Below, one piece after another: positions 9,452-19,069 of a stretch of DNA of 64,000 nucleotides. The notes under the pieces are model-generated. The model was not told where the DNA came from, ran no database searches, and saw only the letters and a program-made list of their open reading frames with translations. The DNA lies in the NCBI RefSeq assembly GCF_009789675.1, contig NZ_CP046913.1, forward strand, positions 1,550,001-1,614,000, in the 5' to 3' direction. Both the position numbers and the translations under genes were made by a program. How positions within the stretch are numbered: the stretch's first letter is position 1; each line of letters opens with the position of its first letter. The stretch comes from Paraburkholderia acidisoli. GTDB lineage: Bacteria; Pseudomonadota; Gammaproteobacteria; Burkholderiales; Burkholderiaceae.

Positions 9452-11128
9452 ATGGCATTTGAACTGTTTCGCGGCGTGCGGCCGCTCACGAAGGCCGCGG
9501 CGATCCGCGACGCGCTCGCGGGCCTGCAACTCGCCTCGATGAACGTGCCGCAATTGCTGGGCTACGCGCGCATCGCGGGCATGCCGGCCGTGACCGGCCT
9601 GTACACGGGCTTCCTGCCGCTCATCGCGTTCGCGTTGTTCGGCGCGTCGCGTCATCTCGTGGTGGCCGCCGACTCGGCCACGGCCACGATCTTCGCGAGC
9701 CGCCTCACGACCATGGCCGCGCCTGCAAGCGCCGAATACGTCGCGCTCGCGGGCATGACGGCCTTGCTCACCGCCGTTTTGCTGCTGATCGCGCGCGTGT
9801 TCCGGCTCGGCTTTCTCGCGGACTTTCTCTCGCGCACGGTGCTGGTGGGCTTTCTCACGGGCGTGGGCGTGCAGGTGGGCGTGGCCATGCTCGGCGACAT
9901 GCTCGGCCTCGACGTGAATTCGCGCCGCACGGTCTTGCAGATCAAGCAGATCGTGCTGCAATTGCCCGCCATTCACTGGCCCACGCTCGCGATCTCCGTG
10001 GCCGTGGTGGCCGCGATCCTGGTCTTCAAGCGCGTGCGGCCGCGCTGGCCCGTGCCGCTCGTCGCGGTGGTGGCGAGCATTGCGGCGAGCGCCGCGTTCG
10101 GCTTCGCGGGTCATGGCATTGCGGTGATCGGCCCCGTGGCCGGTGGTTTGCCGCATATCGGTTTTCCCGCGGTCGGCTGGTTTCAGATGATCGACCTGTT
10201 GCAGGTGGCGGCGTCGTGCTTCGTCATCATCGTCGCGCAGAGCGCCGCCACGAGCCGCGCGTTCGCGCAGCGCTACGGCGAACGCGTGGACGAAGACCAG
10301 AACCTGCTCGGGCTGGCCGCCGCGAATGCGGCCGCTTCGCTGAGCGGCGCGTTCGTCGTGAACGGCAGCCTCACGCAAACGGCCATGGCCGATCAGGCTG
10401 GCGCGCGCAGCCAGTTCGCGCAACTCGTGTTCGCGGGCGTGGTGGTGGTCGTGCTGCTGTTCCTGAGCCGCCTGCTCCAATATCTGCCGCACTGCGTGCT
10501 CGCGGCCATCGTTTTCACGATCGCGGCGGGACTGGTCAATCTGCGCCAGCTCGTCGACATCCGGCGTGAAAGCCCCGGCGAATTCCGCCTCGCGGTCACG
10601 ACGGCGCTCGCCGTGGTCGTGATCGGCGTGGAAAACGGCATTCTCATCGCGATCGGGCTTTCGCTGCTGCGCCACGTGCGCCATAGCTACCGGCCGCACA
10701 CGATGGTGCTCGTGCCCAACGACGCCGGCGAGTGGATGCCCGAGCCCACGCGCGCGGGCCAACTCACGGCGGCCGGCCTGATCGTCTACCGCTTCGGCGC
10801 GGATCTGTTCTATGCGAACGATCACTTGTTCGTCGACGAGGTGCGTCTGCTGATCGATCGTGCGCCCACGCCCGTGCGCTCGTTCGTGGTGGATGCGGCG
10901 GCGATCACGGACCTCGATTATTCGGCGGGGCGCAGCGTGATCGACCTGTGCGCGGAACTCGCCGAGCGCGGCGTGCAGGTGCTGTTCGGTCGCGTGAACC
11001 GCTATTTGCGCGCCGATATGGATCGCCACGGCATCACGGCCGTGGTCGGCGAGAAGCACATTTTCCCCACGCTGCACGAAGCGCTCGCGGCGGTGCGGCC
11101 CGACCTCGAATCGAAATCGGAAGGTTGA
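9452..11128 (+). CDS. SulP family anion transporter with STAS domain
   Basis: 558 residues. The first 400 or so are strongly hydrophobic with about 10-14 membrane spans; the signature NVPQLLGYARIAGMPAVTGLYT near residue 33 corresponds to the SulP IPQ...YGLY motif. A soluble STAS domain occupies about residues 440-545. SulP carriers move sulfate, bicarbonate or dicarboxylates, and neither motif nor neighbours decides among them. A STAS domain usually controls transport and membrane assembly. The gene stands alone between the prkA operon terminator and the sugar operon. Confidence 0.9.
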   Translation: MAFELFRGVRPLTKAAAIRDALAGLQLASMNVPQLLGYARIAGMPAVTGLYTGFLPLIAFALFGASRHLVVAADSATATIFASRLTTMAAPASAEYVALAGMTALLTAVLLLIARVFRLGFLADFLSRTVLVGFLTGVGVQVGVAMLGDMLGLDVNSRRTVLQIKQIVLQLPAIHWPTLAISVAVVAAILVFKRVRPRWPVPLVAVVASIAASAAFGFAGHGIAVIGPVAGGLPHIGFPAVGWFQMIDLLQVAASCFVIIVAQSAATSRAFAQRYGERVDEDQNLLGLAAANAAASLSGAFVVNGSLTQTAMADQAGARSQFAQLVFAGVVVVVLLFLSRLLQYLPHCVLAAIVFTIAAGLVNLRQLVDIRRESPGEFRLAVTTALAVVVIGVENGILIAIGLSLLRHVRHSYRPHTMVLVPNDAGEWMPEPTRAGQLTAAGLIVYRFGADLFYANDHLFVDEVRLLIDRAPTPVRSFVVDAAAITDLDYSAGRSVIDLCAELAERGVQVLFGRVNRYLRADMDRHGITAVVGEKHIFPTLHEALAAVRPDLESKSEG

Positions 11129-11307
11129 CGCAAGTGAAGCAGGAGGACGCGCAATCGGCGGGAGTCCTGATCGATTGCGCAGGCGTTATCAGGCAAGCTT
11201 TACGTGGCCGATGCCAGCACGCGTGCGCCGGAAAATGTCACGAGGCGTCCAGACAAACCCCGATTGCCCTGGCGATTTGCGCACTGATATCGTGCGCCAG
11301 ATGCGCT

Positions 11308-11323
11308 GTGGAAGCGCTTCCAC
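11308..11323. promoter_or_regulatory. LacI/GalR-type operator in front of the beta-glucosidase operon
   Basis: GTGGAAGCGCTTCCAC is a perfect 16-bp palindrome with the central CG typical of LacI-family sites. It is 57 bases before the GTG start, and CATAAT (11327-11332), a possible -10 box, follows at once, so bound repressor would block RNA polymerase. The LacI-family gene at 17211 in the same operon is the obvious ligand. Confidence 0.75.
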
Positions 11324-11380
11324 CCACATAATCCGGCTTGCGATGCAAACTCGCGCCGGCGCACCCGTGCAGGAGGTTTC

Positions 11381-12793
11381 GTGACTCAGGACACAGCCGC
11401 CGCAGCGCAATTCGCAGCGCCCCCGGCTTCGCAAGCCGATCCGTTCACGCCGCCCGCGACCTCCGCGCTGTGGCGGCGCGATTTTCTGCTCGGCGCGGCC
11501 ACGGCCGCGTATCAGATCGAGGGCGCGGTGCGCGAAGACGGCCGGCTGCCGTCGATCTGGGACACCTTCAGCGCGACGCCCGGCAAGGTGCTCGCCGGCG
11601 ACACGGGCGAAACCGCCTGCGATCATTACCACCGCTGGGAAGCCGACCTCGACCTGCTCACGCAACTGCATTTCGAGGCGTACCGCTTTTCGATCGCGTG
11701 GCCGCGCGTGATGGACGAAGCCGGGCGACCCAATGCGAAGGGCATCGCGTTCTATCGGCGGCTGCTGGAGCGCCTGAAAGAGAAGGGCATCCGCACGTTC
11801 GCCACGCTCTATCACTGGGACTTGCCGCAGCATCTCGAAGATCGCGGCGGCTGGCTCAATCGCGATACCGCGTACCGTTTCGCCGATTACGCCGACCTCA
11901 TGAGCCGCGAACTCAAGGGTCTCGTCGATTCGTGGATGACGCTCAACGAGCCGTGGTGTTCCGCGTATCTCGGCTATGGCAACGGCCACCATGCGCCCGG
12001 TCTCGCGAACGGCCGCTACGCGACCCAGGCGATGCATCATCTGCTGCTCGGCCACGGGCTCGCGGTAACCGTGCTGCGCGCGAACGACCCGGCATCGGCG
12101 AAAGGCATTGTCGCGAACGTCGGGCGCGGCACGGCCGATTCGCCATCCGAAGCGGACGTACGCGCCGCACGCCGCTTCGAGGTCCAGCACAACGCGTGGA
12201 TTCTCGACCCGCTGCTCAAGGGGGAATATCCGCGCGAATTGTTCGAACTCTGGCCCGGCACCGAACCGCTCGTGCTCGACGGCGACATGGAAACGATCGC
12301 CGCACCACTCGATTTTCTCGGCATCAATTACTATTTCCGCACCAACGTGAAGAGCGACGGCGCGCACGGGTTCGTCGAGGCGCCGCCCGAAGGCGTCGAG
12401 CGCACGCAGATGGGTTGGGAAGTCCACCCGGACGGCCTGCGCGATCTGCTGACCGGCTTCGCGCGCACCTACGACAACCTGCCGCCGATCTACATCACCG
12501 AAAACGGCATGGCGTCCGACGACAGCGTGCGCGACGGCCGCGTGGACGACACGCAGCGCATCGCGTTCCTCAAGCGCCATCTCGCGGCGGTCAACGAGGC
12601 GATGGACGCGGGCGTGGACATACGCGGCTATTTCGTCTGGTCGCTGCTGGATAACTTCGAGTGGGCGTTTGGCTACGAGCGGCGCTTCGGCGTCGTGCAC
12701 GTCGACTACGGCACGCAGGTGCGCACACCCAAGCGCAGTGCGGAACTGATCGCGCGCTTCCTCGCGCAGCGCCGCGCGCTCGACGTGGCGTGA
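11381..12793 (+). CDS. GH1 family beta-glucosidase
   Basis: A 470-residue retaining glycosidase of the GH1 family with a TIM-barrel fold. The acid/base motif TLNEP (in WMTLNEPW, near residue 188) and the nucleophile motif ITENG (YITENGMA, near residue 375) are intact, as is the N-terminal GAATAAYQIEGA. It would hydrolyse beta-glucosides such as cellobiose to glucose. No signal peptide: the first 30 residues are Ala/Pro-rich, so it should act in the cytosol on imported sugar. The GTG start is set by AGGAGG (11371-11376). It is first in the operon with the ABC importer downstream. Confidence 0.94.
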   Translation: MTQDTAAAAQFAAPPASQADPFTPPATSALWRRDFLLGAATAAYQIEGAVREDGRLPSIWDTFSATPGKVLAGDTGETACDHYHRWEADLDLLTQLHFEAYRFSIAWPRVMDEAGRPNAKGIAFYRRLLERLKEKGIRTFATLYHWDLPQHLEDRGGWLNRDTAYRFADYADLMSRELKGLVDSWMTLNEPWCSAYLGYGNGHHAPGLANGRYATQAMHHLLLGHGLAVTVLRANDPASAKGIVANVGRGTADSPSEADVRAARRFEVQHNAWILDPLLKGEYPRELFELWPGTEPLVLDGDMETIAAPLDFLGINYYFRTNVKSDGAHGFVEAPPEGVERTQMGWEVHPDGLRDLLTGFARTYDNLPPIYITENGMASDDSVRDGRVDDTQRIAFLKRHLAAVNEAMDAGVDIRGYFVWSLLDNFEWAFGYERRFGVVHVDYGTQVRTPKRSAELIARFLAQRRALDVA

Positions 12794-12943
12794 CGCGGCC
12801 GTCGTTTTCATCCGATATAACAAAGCATCACGCGTTTCGCGTTTCGCCTCTCGCAGCCGTTGCAGATCAACCCGGAACCACCGGGCTTTGCAGGGATCGG
12901 CACACTGGGCCCGAGCGCCCATGCCGACCGACCAGGAGACGCA

Positions 12944-14185
12944 ATGAAGCACCATGCACCCGTTCTGCGCGGTATCGCGGCCGCGCTGGCACTGGCCGGC
13001 GCGCTCGCGGCCCACGCTGCCGAGCCGCTCAAGGCCAACGTGATTCACTGGTGGACCTCGGGCGGCGAGTCGGCCGCGATCAAGCAATTCGCGCTGGCCT
13101 ACGATCAGGCGGGCGGGCAGTGGGTGGACAACGCGATCGCGGGCGCCGACCAGGCGCGCGCGACGGCCATCAACCGCATCGTGGGTGGCGATCCGCCCAC
13201 GGCGGCGCAATTCAACACCTCGAAGCAGTTCCACGATCTCATCGACCAGGGACTCCTGAATAATGTCGATGCGGTCGCGGCGAAAGAGAACTGGAACGGC
13301 ATCTTCCCCGAGTCGATCCTCACCGCGATCAAGGTGAACGGCCATTTCTACGCCGCGCCCGTCGACATTCACATGCAGGACTGGTTCTTCTACTCGAAAG
13401 CCGCGTTCGCGAAAGCGGGCCTGAAAGGCGAGCCGCAGAACTTCAACGAACTGTTCGCCGATCTCGACAAGCTCAAGGCCGCGGGCGTCATCCCGCTCGC
13501 GCTGGGCGGCCAGGCGTGGCAGGAGAAGATCACCTTCGACGCGATTTTCGCCGACATGGACCGCGATCTCTACATGAAGGTCTATCGCGACCGCGACGCG
13601 AACGCCGTGAATTCGCCCGCGTTCCGCAACGTGCTCACGACCTTCAAACGCCTGCACAATTACGTCGATGCGGGCTCGCCGGGCCGCAACTGGAACGACG
13701 CCACGGCGCTCGTCATCTCCGGCAAGGCGGGCATGCAGATCATGGGCGACTGGGCCAAGGGCGAGTTCTCGGCGGCGAAGCAGGTGGCCGGCAAGGACTT
13801 CGGCTGCTTCCCCGGCTTCGGGCCGAAGTCGCCGTACATGGTGGCCGGCGACGTGTTCGTGTTCCCCAAGACCGACAAGCCCGAGGCCGTGAAGGCGCAG
13901 CAACTGCTCGCCACGGTCATGACGTCGCCCGCGGCGCAGGCGGCGTTCAGCCAGCGCAAGGGCTCGATTCCGATTCGCCCCGACGTCGACATGGCGGGCT
14001 TCGACATCTGCGCGAAGGAGGGCATGGCGATCATGAAGGACAAGTCGCGGCAACTGCCGAATCCCGAAATGCTGATTCCGCCCGACGTGCAGGGCGCGCT
14101 CCAGGACGTCATCACGAACTTCTGGAACAAGAACCAGTCGGTGGACGACGCGCAAAAGGCCTTCGCCTCGGCGCTCAAGAGCTGA
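12944..14185 (+). CDS. Sugar ABC transporter, periplasmic substrate-binding protein
   Basis: 413 residues with a Sec signal peptide (MKHH, hydrophobic core, cleavage near AHA/AE at residue 25). The start of the mature protein, VIHWWTSGGESAA, resembles glucose/mannose-binding proteins of the GtsA type in the CUT1 family. The start ATG 12944 sits behind AGGAGA. It hands sugar to the two permeases that follow 8 bases later. With the cytosolic GH1 enzyme encoded upstream, the cargo is probably a beta-linked disaccharide or glucose; this is inferred from context. Confidence 0.92.
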   Translation: MKHHAPVLRGIAAALALAGALAAHAAEPLKANVIHWWTSGGESAAIKQFALAYDQAGGQWVDNAIAGADQARATAINRIVGGDPPTAAQFNTSKQFHDLIDQGLLNNVDAVAAKENWNGIFPESILTAIKVNGHFYAAPVDIHMQDWFFYSKAAFAKAGLKGEPQNFNELFADLDKLKAAGVIPLALGGQAWQEKITFDAIFADMDRDLYMKVYRDRDANAVNSPAFRNVLTTFKRLHNYVDAGSPGRNWNDATALVISGKAGMQIMGDWAKGEFSAAKQVAGKDFGCFPGFGPKSPYMVAGDVFVFPKTDKPEAVKAQQLLATVMTSPAAQAAFSQRKGSIPIRPDVDMAGFDICAKEGMAIMKDKSRQLPNPEMLIPPDVQGALQDVITNFWNKNQSVDDAQKAFASALKS

Positions 14186-14193
14186 GCGGCGCC

Positions 14194-15147
14194 ATGTACG
14201 CGGCCAAACTGCAGCCCGCCAAACGTCACGCCGGCGACGCGCGTTCGTTGCGGCCATTGCGTCCCTTGAGCCGGCGGCTCTCGCTCGCCGCGTGGATCGC
14301 GCTGCTGCCGATGGCCGCGACGGTGGTGTTCGCGTATCTCGGCACGATGCTCTGGACGGCGCGCGTCTCGCTCAGCTTTTCGCGCTCGCTGCCGTCCAAC
14401 ACCTTCGCGGGCGTGACGCAATACGTGCGGCTGTTCGACAACGACCGCTGGCTCGTCTCGCTGCAAAACCTCGTGATTTACGGCGTGTGCTTCATCGTGG
14501 CGTGCGTCGCGATCGGGCTGCTGCTGGCGATCCTCATCGACCAGCGCGTGGCGGCCGAAGGCGCGTTGCGCACGGTGTTTCTCTATCCGTACGCGATGTC
14601 GTTCGTGGCAACGGGGCTCGTGTGGCAGTGGATCCTCAACCCCGAACTCGGCATTCAGGCGGTGCTGCGCGATATCGGCTTCACGCATGCGCGATTCGAC
14701 TGGATCGTCTCGCAACGCTTCGCGATCTATACGCTCGTGATCGCGACCGTGTGGCAGGCCTCGGGTCTCGTGATGGCGCTCATGCTCGCGGGCTTGCGCG
14801 GCATCGACGAGGAGATCTGGAAGGCCGCGCGGCTCGACGGCATTCCACGCTGGCGCGTGTACGCCAGCATCGTCGTGCCGATGCTGCGCACCTCGCTCTC
14901 CACGGCGTTCGTGCTGCTGTTCGTGATGGTGGTGAAGCTCTACGACGCGGTGGTCGCCATGACGCAGGGCGGTCCCGGCACCGCGAGCGAAGTGCCCGCG
15001 AAATTCATCATGGACTACCTGTTCAATCGCGCGAACATCGGCCTGGCCTCGGCGGCGTCGATCGTGCTGCTCGCCACCGTGCTCGCGATCCTCGCGCCGT
15101 TCTTCTACGCGCGCAGCCGCATGGCGCTGAAGGGAGGTCACGCATGA
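14194..15147 (+). CDS. Sugar ABC transporter permease (MalF-like)
   Basis: 317 residues with six predicted membrane spans. The cytoplasmic coupling loop with the EAA motif is visible in EEIWKAARLDGIPRWRVYASIVVPML near residues 208-233 (Glu, Ala, Gly pattern intact). The start at 14194 is 8 bases after the binding-protein stop; the frame extends further upstream only as a shadow of that gene. Its stop overlaps the next ATG (ATGA at 15144-15147), a sign of coupled synthesis with the partner permease. Confidence 0.92.
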   Translation: MYAAKLQPAKRHAGDARSLRPLRPLSRRLSLAAWIALLPMAATVVFAYLGTMLWTARVSLSFSRSLPSNTFAGVTQYVRLFDNDRWLVSLQNLVIYGVCFIVACVAIGLLLAILIDQRVAAEGALRTVFLYPYAMSFVATGLVWQWILNPELGIQAVLRDIGFTHARFDWIVSQRFAIYTLVIATVWQASGLVMALMLAGLRGIDEEIWKAARLDGIPRWRVYASIVVPMLRTSLSTAFVLLFVMVVKLYDAVVAMTQGGPGTASEVPAKFIMDYLFNRANIGLASAASIVLLATVLAILAPFFYARSRMALKGGHA

Positions 15148-16061
15148 GCACGCTCTCCGGCAACGCGGCGAACCCGGCGCGGGCGCGGTCGGCCCGGCGC
15201 AAGCCGCGCCAACGCTTCACGCCCGCGCGCCTGGGCGTCTACGCATTCCTGTTCACGGCCGCGCTGTTTTTTCTGCTGCCGCTCTACGTGATGCTCGTGA
15301 CCTCCGTGAAGCCCATGGACGAGATTCGCCTCGGCCATCTGCTCGCGTTGCCCGCGCACCTGACCCTCGCGCCGTGGCGCGACGCATGGGCGTCCGCGTG
15401 CACCGGGCTCGACTGCAACGGTATTCGCGTGGGGTTCTGGAACTCGGTGCGCATTGTCGTGCCGAGCACGTTCTTTTCCATCGCCGTGGGCGCGGTGAAC
15501 GGCTATGCGCTGTCGTTCTGGCGGCCGCGCGGCGCGGGCGTGCTGTTCGCCATCCTGCTCGCGGGCGCCTTCATTCCCGTGCAGGTGATGGTGTATCCGC
15601 TCGTGCGCGTGCTGGCGTTCGTGCATCTGTTCAGCTCGCTGCCCGGCATCGTCATCATTCATACGATCTTCGGCATGCCCGTGATGACGCTGCTGTTTCG
15701 CAACTACTACGCCTCGCTGCCGCAGGAATTGTTCAAGGCCGCGCGCATCGACGGCGGCGGCTTCTGGCGCATCTTCACACAGCTCATGCTGCCGATGTCG
15801 GTGCCTATCATCGTGGTGGCGATCATCATGCAGGTCACGGGCATCTGGAACGACTACATTCTGGGCCTCGTGTTCGCGGGCACGCGCAATCTGCCCATGA
15901 CGGTGCAGCTCAACAACATCATCAACACGACCACGGGCGAGCGGCTCTACAACGTCAACATGGCGGCCACGATCCTCACCTCGCTCGTGCCGCTCGCGAT
16001 CTATTTCGTCTCGGGACGCTGGTTCGTGCGCGGTATCGCGTCGGGCGCGGTGAAAGGCTAG
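15144..16061 (+). CDS. Sugar ABC transporter permease (MalG-like)
   Basis: 305 residues, six membrane spans, with the EAA-loop sequence PQELFKAARIDGGGFWRIFTQLML in the second half. It has a basic N-terminus (RSARRKPRQRF) and the segment LVTSVKP that commonly follows TM1 in MalG-type permeases. It pairs with the upstream permease to form the channel. The stop is 9 bases before the ATPase start. Confidence 0.92.
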   Translation: MSTLSGNAANPARARSARRKPRQRFTPARLGVYAFLFTAALFFLLPLYVMLVTSVKPMDEIRLGHLLALPAHLTLAPWRDAWASACTGLDCNGIRVGFWNSVRIVVPSTFFSIAVGAVNGYALSFWRPRGAGVLFAILLAGAFIPVQVMVYPLVRVLAFVHLFSSLPGIVIIHTIFGMPVMTLLFRNYYASLPQELFKAARIDGGGFWRIFTQLMLPMSVPIIVVAIIMQVTGIWNDYILGLVFAGTRNLPMTVQLNNIINTTTGERLYNVNMAATILTSLVPLAIYFVSGRWFVRGIASGAVKG

Positions 16062-16070
16062 GAGCGAACC

Positions 16071-17168
16071 ATGGGCAATCTCACCAACGTGGCCGTGCGC
16101 AACCTGCGCATCGAGCTGGGCGCGAACACCATCATCGACGATCTCGATCTCGACGTGCGCGCGGGCGAATTCGTGGTGCTGCTCGGGCCGTCGGGCTGTG
16201 GCAAATCCACCTTGCTGCACAGCATCGCGGGCCTCGTGGACGTGAGCGACGGCAGCATCGAGATTGGCGGCGAGGACATGACGTGGGCCGACCCGAAGGA
16301 TCGCGGCGTGGCGCTCGTGTTCCAGTCGTACGCGCTCTATCCGACCATGAATGTGGAGCGCAACCTGTCGTTCGCACTTCGAATCAATGGCACGCCCAAG
16401 GCCGAGATCGAGCGCCGCGTGAAGCGCGCCGCCGAGATGCTGCAACTCGGGCCATTGCTCGCGCGCAAGCCCTCGCAGCTTTCGGGCGGCCAGCGCCAGC
16501 GCGTGGCGATCGGGCGCGCGCTGGTGCGCGAAGCCGACGTCTTTCTGTTCGACGAACCGCTCTCGAATCTCGACGCCAAGCTGCGCACCGAGTTGCGCCG
16601 CGAACTCAAGCAACTGCATCAGCAACTCGGTGCGACCATGATCTACGTGACGCACGATCAGGTCGAGGCGATGACGCTCGCCACGCGTATGGCCGTGATG
16701 AAGGGCGGCGCGATCCAGCAGTTCGGCACGCCCGCCGAAGTCTATGCGCGGCCCGAGAACCTGTTCGTCGCGACCTTCCTCGGCGCGCCGCCCATGAACC
16801 TCTTGCACGGCGCGCTGGAAGCCGACGAGGGCCGCTTGCGCTTTCGCGGCGCGCAGCTCGAGGTGGACGTTTCGGCTTATGCGTTCAAGGGCGTACCCGA
16901 CCCCACGCGGCCTTGCGTGCTCGGCGTGCGGCCGGAAGACGTGCACGCGGGTACGGCCGTGCGCGATCGTGACGCCGTGCGGGAAGGGCGCGTGACCCTG
17001 GTCGAGCCGATGGGCAACCATCGCGTGTTGTGGCTCGAGCATCGCGGCGCGCCGATCGCCTCGATCGATCAGGACAAAGCGCCGCTCGCGACGGGCGCGA
17101 ACGTGCCGTTCACCATCGACGCCGCGCAGGTTTCGCTGTTCGACGAAGCCACGGGCGCGCGCCTGTAA
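16071..17168 (+). CDS. Sugar ABC transporter ATPase (MalK/UgpC-like)
   Basis: 365 residues. Walker A GPSGCGKST (about 39-47), signature LSGGQRQRVAIGRAL (about 135), Walker B VFLFDEPLSNLDAK (about 155) and switch His in VTHDQVEAM are all present. The last 120 residues form the TOBE/regulatory region typical of CUT1 ATPases. The ribosome binding site with spacer, AGGAGCGAACC, recurs identically before the next gene. Confidence 0.94.
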   Translation: MGNLTNVAVRNLRIELGANTIIDDLDLDVRAGEFVVLLGPSGCGKSTLLHSIAGLVDVSDGSIEIGGEDMTWADPKDRGVALVFQSYALYPTMNVERNLSFALRINGTPKAEIERRVKRAAEMLQLGPLLARKPSQLSGGQRQRVAIGRALVREADVFLFDEPLSNLDAKLRTELRRELKQLHQQLGATMIYVTHDQVEAMTLATRMAVMKGGAIQQFGTPAEVYARPENLFVATFLGAPPMNLLHGALEADEGRLRFRGAQLEVDVSAYAFKGVPDPTRPCVLGVRPEDVHAGTAVRDRDAVREGRVTLVEPMGNHRVLWLEHRGAPIASIDQDKAPLATGANVPFTIDAAQVSLFDEATGARL

Positions 17169-17210
17169 TGCCAACCAACCCATGCTGAGCCAATGAAAGA
17201 GGAGCGAACC

Positions 17211-18221
17211 GTGGCGACTCTCAAAGACGTGGCGGCGCTGGCCGGCGTGGGCCTTTCGACGGCCTCGCGCGCGATCTCGGGCAACGGGCCGGTTTCGGCC
17301 GAAGCGGCGGCGCGCGTACAAGCCGCCATCGAGCAACTGAACTTCCGGCCTTCGTCGATCGGGCGCGCGATGGCCACGCAATCGCTCGGCATCATTGGCA
17401 TTTTCGTGCCCACGTTTTTCGGCTCGTACTACGGCACGATCCTCAAGGAAACGGATACCCAACTGCGCGCGGTGCGCCGTCACGTGGTGGTCGCAACGGG
17501 CTGCGGCGAGGCCTCGCCGCGCGAACAAGCCATCGAGGCGGTGCGCTTTCTGATTGGCCGCGACTGCGACGGCGTGGCCGTCATCAGCCACGATCTGCAC
17601 GACGACGATCTGCACATGCTGTACGGCATGCATCCGCGCATGGCGTTCCTCAATCGCCTCTACGAAGGCGCGCCCGACGCCTCGTTTTGCGCCGACCACT
17701 TTCACGGCGGCGAACTCGCGGCGCGCACGCTGATCGATCACGGTCATCGTGCGATTGCCGTGATCGGCGGTCCCGAAACGTCGTCCGACAACGCCACGCG
17801 TCTCGCCGGGTTCTTCGCCGAACTGGCGCGCCATGGCATCCCGCGCGACGCGGTGGCGCTCGTCGCCTCCGACTTTTCGCCCGAAGGCGGCTACGCGGCG
17901 GCACGGGCGCTGCTCGCGATGAAGCGCCCGTTCACGGGTCTCTTTTGCGCGAACGACACCATGGCGATGAGCGCGCTCGCCTGCCTGCAGCACGCGGGCC
18001 TGCGCGTGCCCGACGACGTTTCCGTGATCGGTTACGACGACGATTACTCGACGGCCTATATGGCGCCCGCGCTCACCTCGGTGCATATCCCCACGGCCGA
18101 ACTCACGCGCAACGCGGTGCGCTGGCTCATCAACCGGTGCTACGGCACGCAGTGGGATATCGAACGCACGTTTCCCGTGAGCGTGACAATGCGCGCCTCG
18201 GTCGCCCGCGCGAAAGTCTGA
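17211..18221 (+). CDS. LacI family transcriptional regulator of the sugar operon
   Basis: 336 residues from GTG 17211. An N-terminal LacI helix-turn-helix (ATLKDVAALAGVGLSTASRAISG) is followed by a periplasmic-binding-protein-like effector domain. An ATG at 17193 is in frame, but AGGAGCGAACC lies between it and the GTG at the same spacing as before the ATPase gene, so GTG is the better start. Being last in the operon and having a perfect LacI-type operator at 11308-11323 makes autoregulated, sugar-released repression likely. Confidence 0.92.
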   Translation: MATLKDVAALAGVGLSTASRAISGNGPVSAEAAARVQAAIEQLNFRPSSIGRAMATQSLGIIGIFVPTFFGSYYGTILKETDTQLRAVRRHVVVATGCGEASPREQAIEAVRFLIGRDCDGVAVISHDLHDDDLHMLYGMHPRMAFLNRLYEGAPDASFCADHFHGGELAARTLIDHGHRAIAVIGGPETSSDNATRLAGFFAELARHGIPRDAVALVASDFSPEGGYAAARALLAMKRPFTGLFCANDTMAMSALACLQHAGLRVPDDVSVIGYDDDYSTAYMAPALTSVHIPTAELTRNAVRWLINRCYGTQWDIERTFPVSVTMRASVARAKV

Positions 18222-18304
18222 GCGGCGAAACGGCGCAAGCTGCGGCGCACGCGTGAGAGACGGTAAAATCGGCGGGTTCTCAACCGCTTTCATCGCTCAA
18301 CGTC

Positions 18305-19054
18305 ATGCCCGCGCAAGATCCGGTCGCTCCGGCCAAGAAGGAAGAAGGTGTCGCCGTTATCGACCGCGCGTGCGCGATCCTGTTCGCGTTTCGTCCCGGC
18401 GACAACGCGCTCACGCTCGCCGAACTCGCCGCGCGCACCGGCCTCTATAAAAGCACCTTGTTGCGCCTCGCGGGCGCGCTGATGCAGCATCGCCTGCTGC
18501 TGCGCCTCGAAGACGGCCGCTATCAACTCGGGCCGGCCACGTTCGCGCTGGGCGCGCTCTATCAACGCAGCCTCAATCTCGGCGGCATCCTGCTGCCGCT
18601 CATGCGCGAGCTTGCCATTGCGAGCGGCGAGGGCGTGTCGTTCTATGTGCGCGACAACGCCGTGCGCGTGTGTTTGCATCGCGTGGATTCGCAGCACATG
18701 GTGCGCCATCACGTGCGCGAGGGCGACGTGCTGCCGCTCGAAAGCGGTTCGGGCGGCCGTGCGCTGCTGGCGTTCGGCGGCGAGCCCGGCGAAGTCTACG
18801 AGCAGATTCGCCGCGACTTTTATTGCGTCTCGGTGGGCGAGCGCGACCGCGAAACGGCGGGCATGTCGATGCCGGTGTTCGGCGTGCAGGATACGTTGCG
18901 CGGCGTGATTACGTTGGCGGGTCCGAGTTCGCGCGTGGATGCGGCGTTCGTCGAGCGCAACCTGAGCGCGCTGTTCGACTGCGCCGCGCGCGCCACCGAC
19001 GCGCTGGGCGGCAACTCGCGCGCGCTGCGTGAAGCGCAACGCGCGCGCGGTTGA
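18305..19054 (+). CDS. IclR family transcriptional regulator
   Basis: 249 residues. A winged helix-turn-helix (LTLAELAARTGLYKSTLLRLAGAL, about 37-60) is followed by the IclR effector domain with its typical GSGGRALLAF. IclR regulators usually control a catabolic operon next door. This one converges on the lyase/CoA-transferase/MFS operon, whose promoter region carries an inverted repeat of the right style (22638-22656). It may also control itself. Its stop is 15 bases from the stop of the lyase gene. Confidence 0.9.
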   Translation: MPAQDPVAPAKKEEGVAVIDRACAILFAFRPGDNALTLAELAARTGLYKSTLLRLAGALMQHRLLLRLEDGRYQLGPATFALGALYQRSLNLGGILLPLMRELAIASGEGVSFYVRDNAVRVCLHRVDSQHMVRHHVREGDVLPLESGSGGRALLAFGGEPGEVYEQIRRDFYCVSVGERDRETAGMSMPVFGVQDTLRGVITLAGPSSRVDAAFVERNLSALFDCAARATDALGGNSRALREAQRARG

Positions 19055-19068
19055 GCTTCGCCTGAAGC
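19055..19068. terminator. Small hairpin between convergent genes
   Basis: GCTTC, loop GCCT, GAAGC fills the gap between the IclR stop and the lyase stop. The 5-bp stem has no T-run, so it is a weak terminator candidate at best. Confidence 0.25.
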
Positions 19069-19069
19069 G

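Noticed and set aside
9278..11077. A 599-codon minus-strand frame opposite the SulP gene
   Set aside because: Shadow frame: the plus strand encodes a transporter with STAS domain; the antisense is His/Arg/Glu-rich without recognisable motifs.
11189..14257. A 1022-codon open frame on the minus strand across the beta-glucosidase and binding-protein genes
   Set aside because: It mirrors genes with clear family motifs on the plus strand, has Arg/His/Glu-rich composition typical of antisense GC-rich frames, and shows no family match.
15138..18293. A 1051-codon open frame on the minus strand across permease, ATPase and LacI genes
   Set aside because: Antisense shadow of well-identified genes, with low-complexity His/Arg/Ala content.
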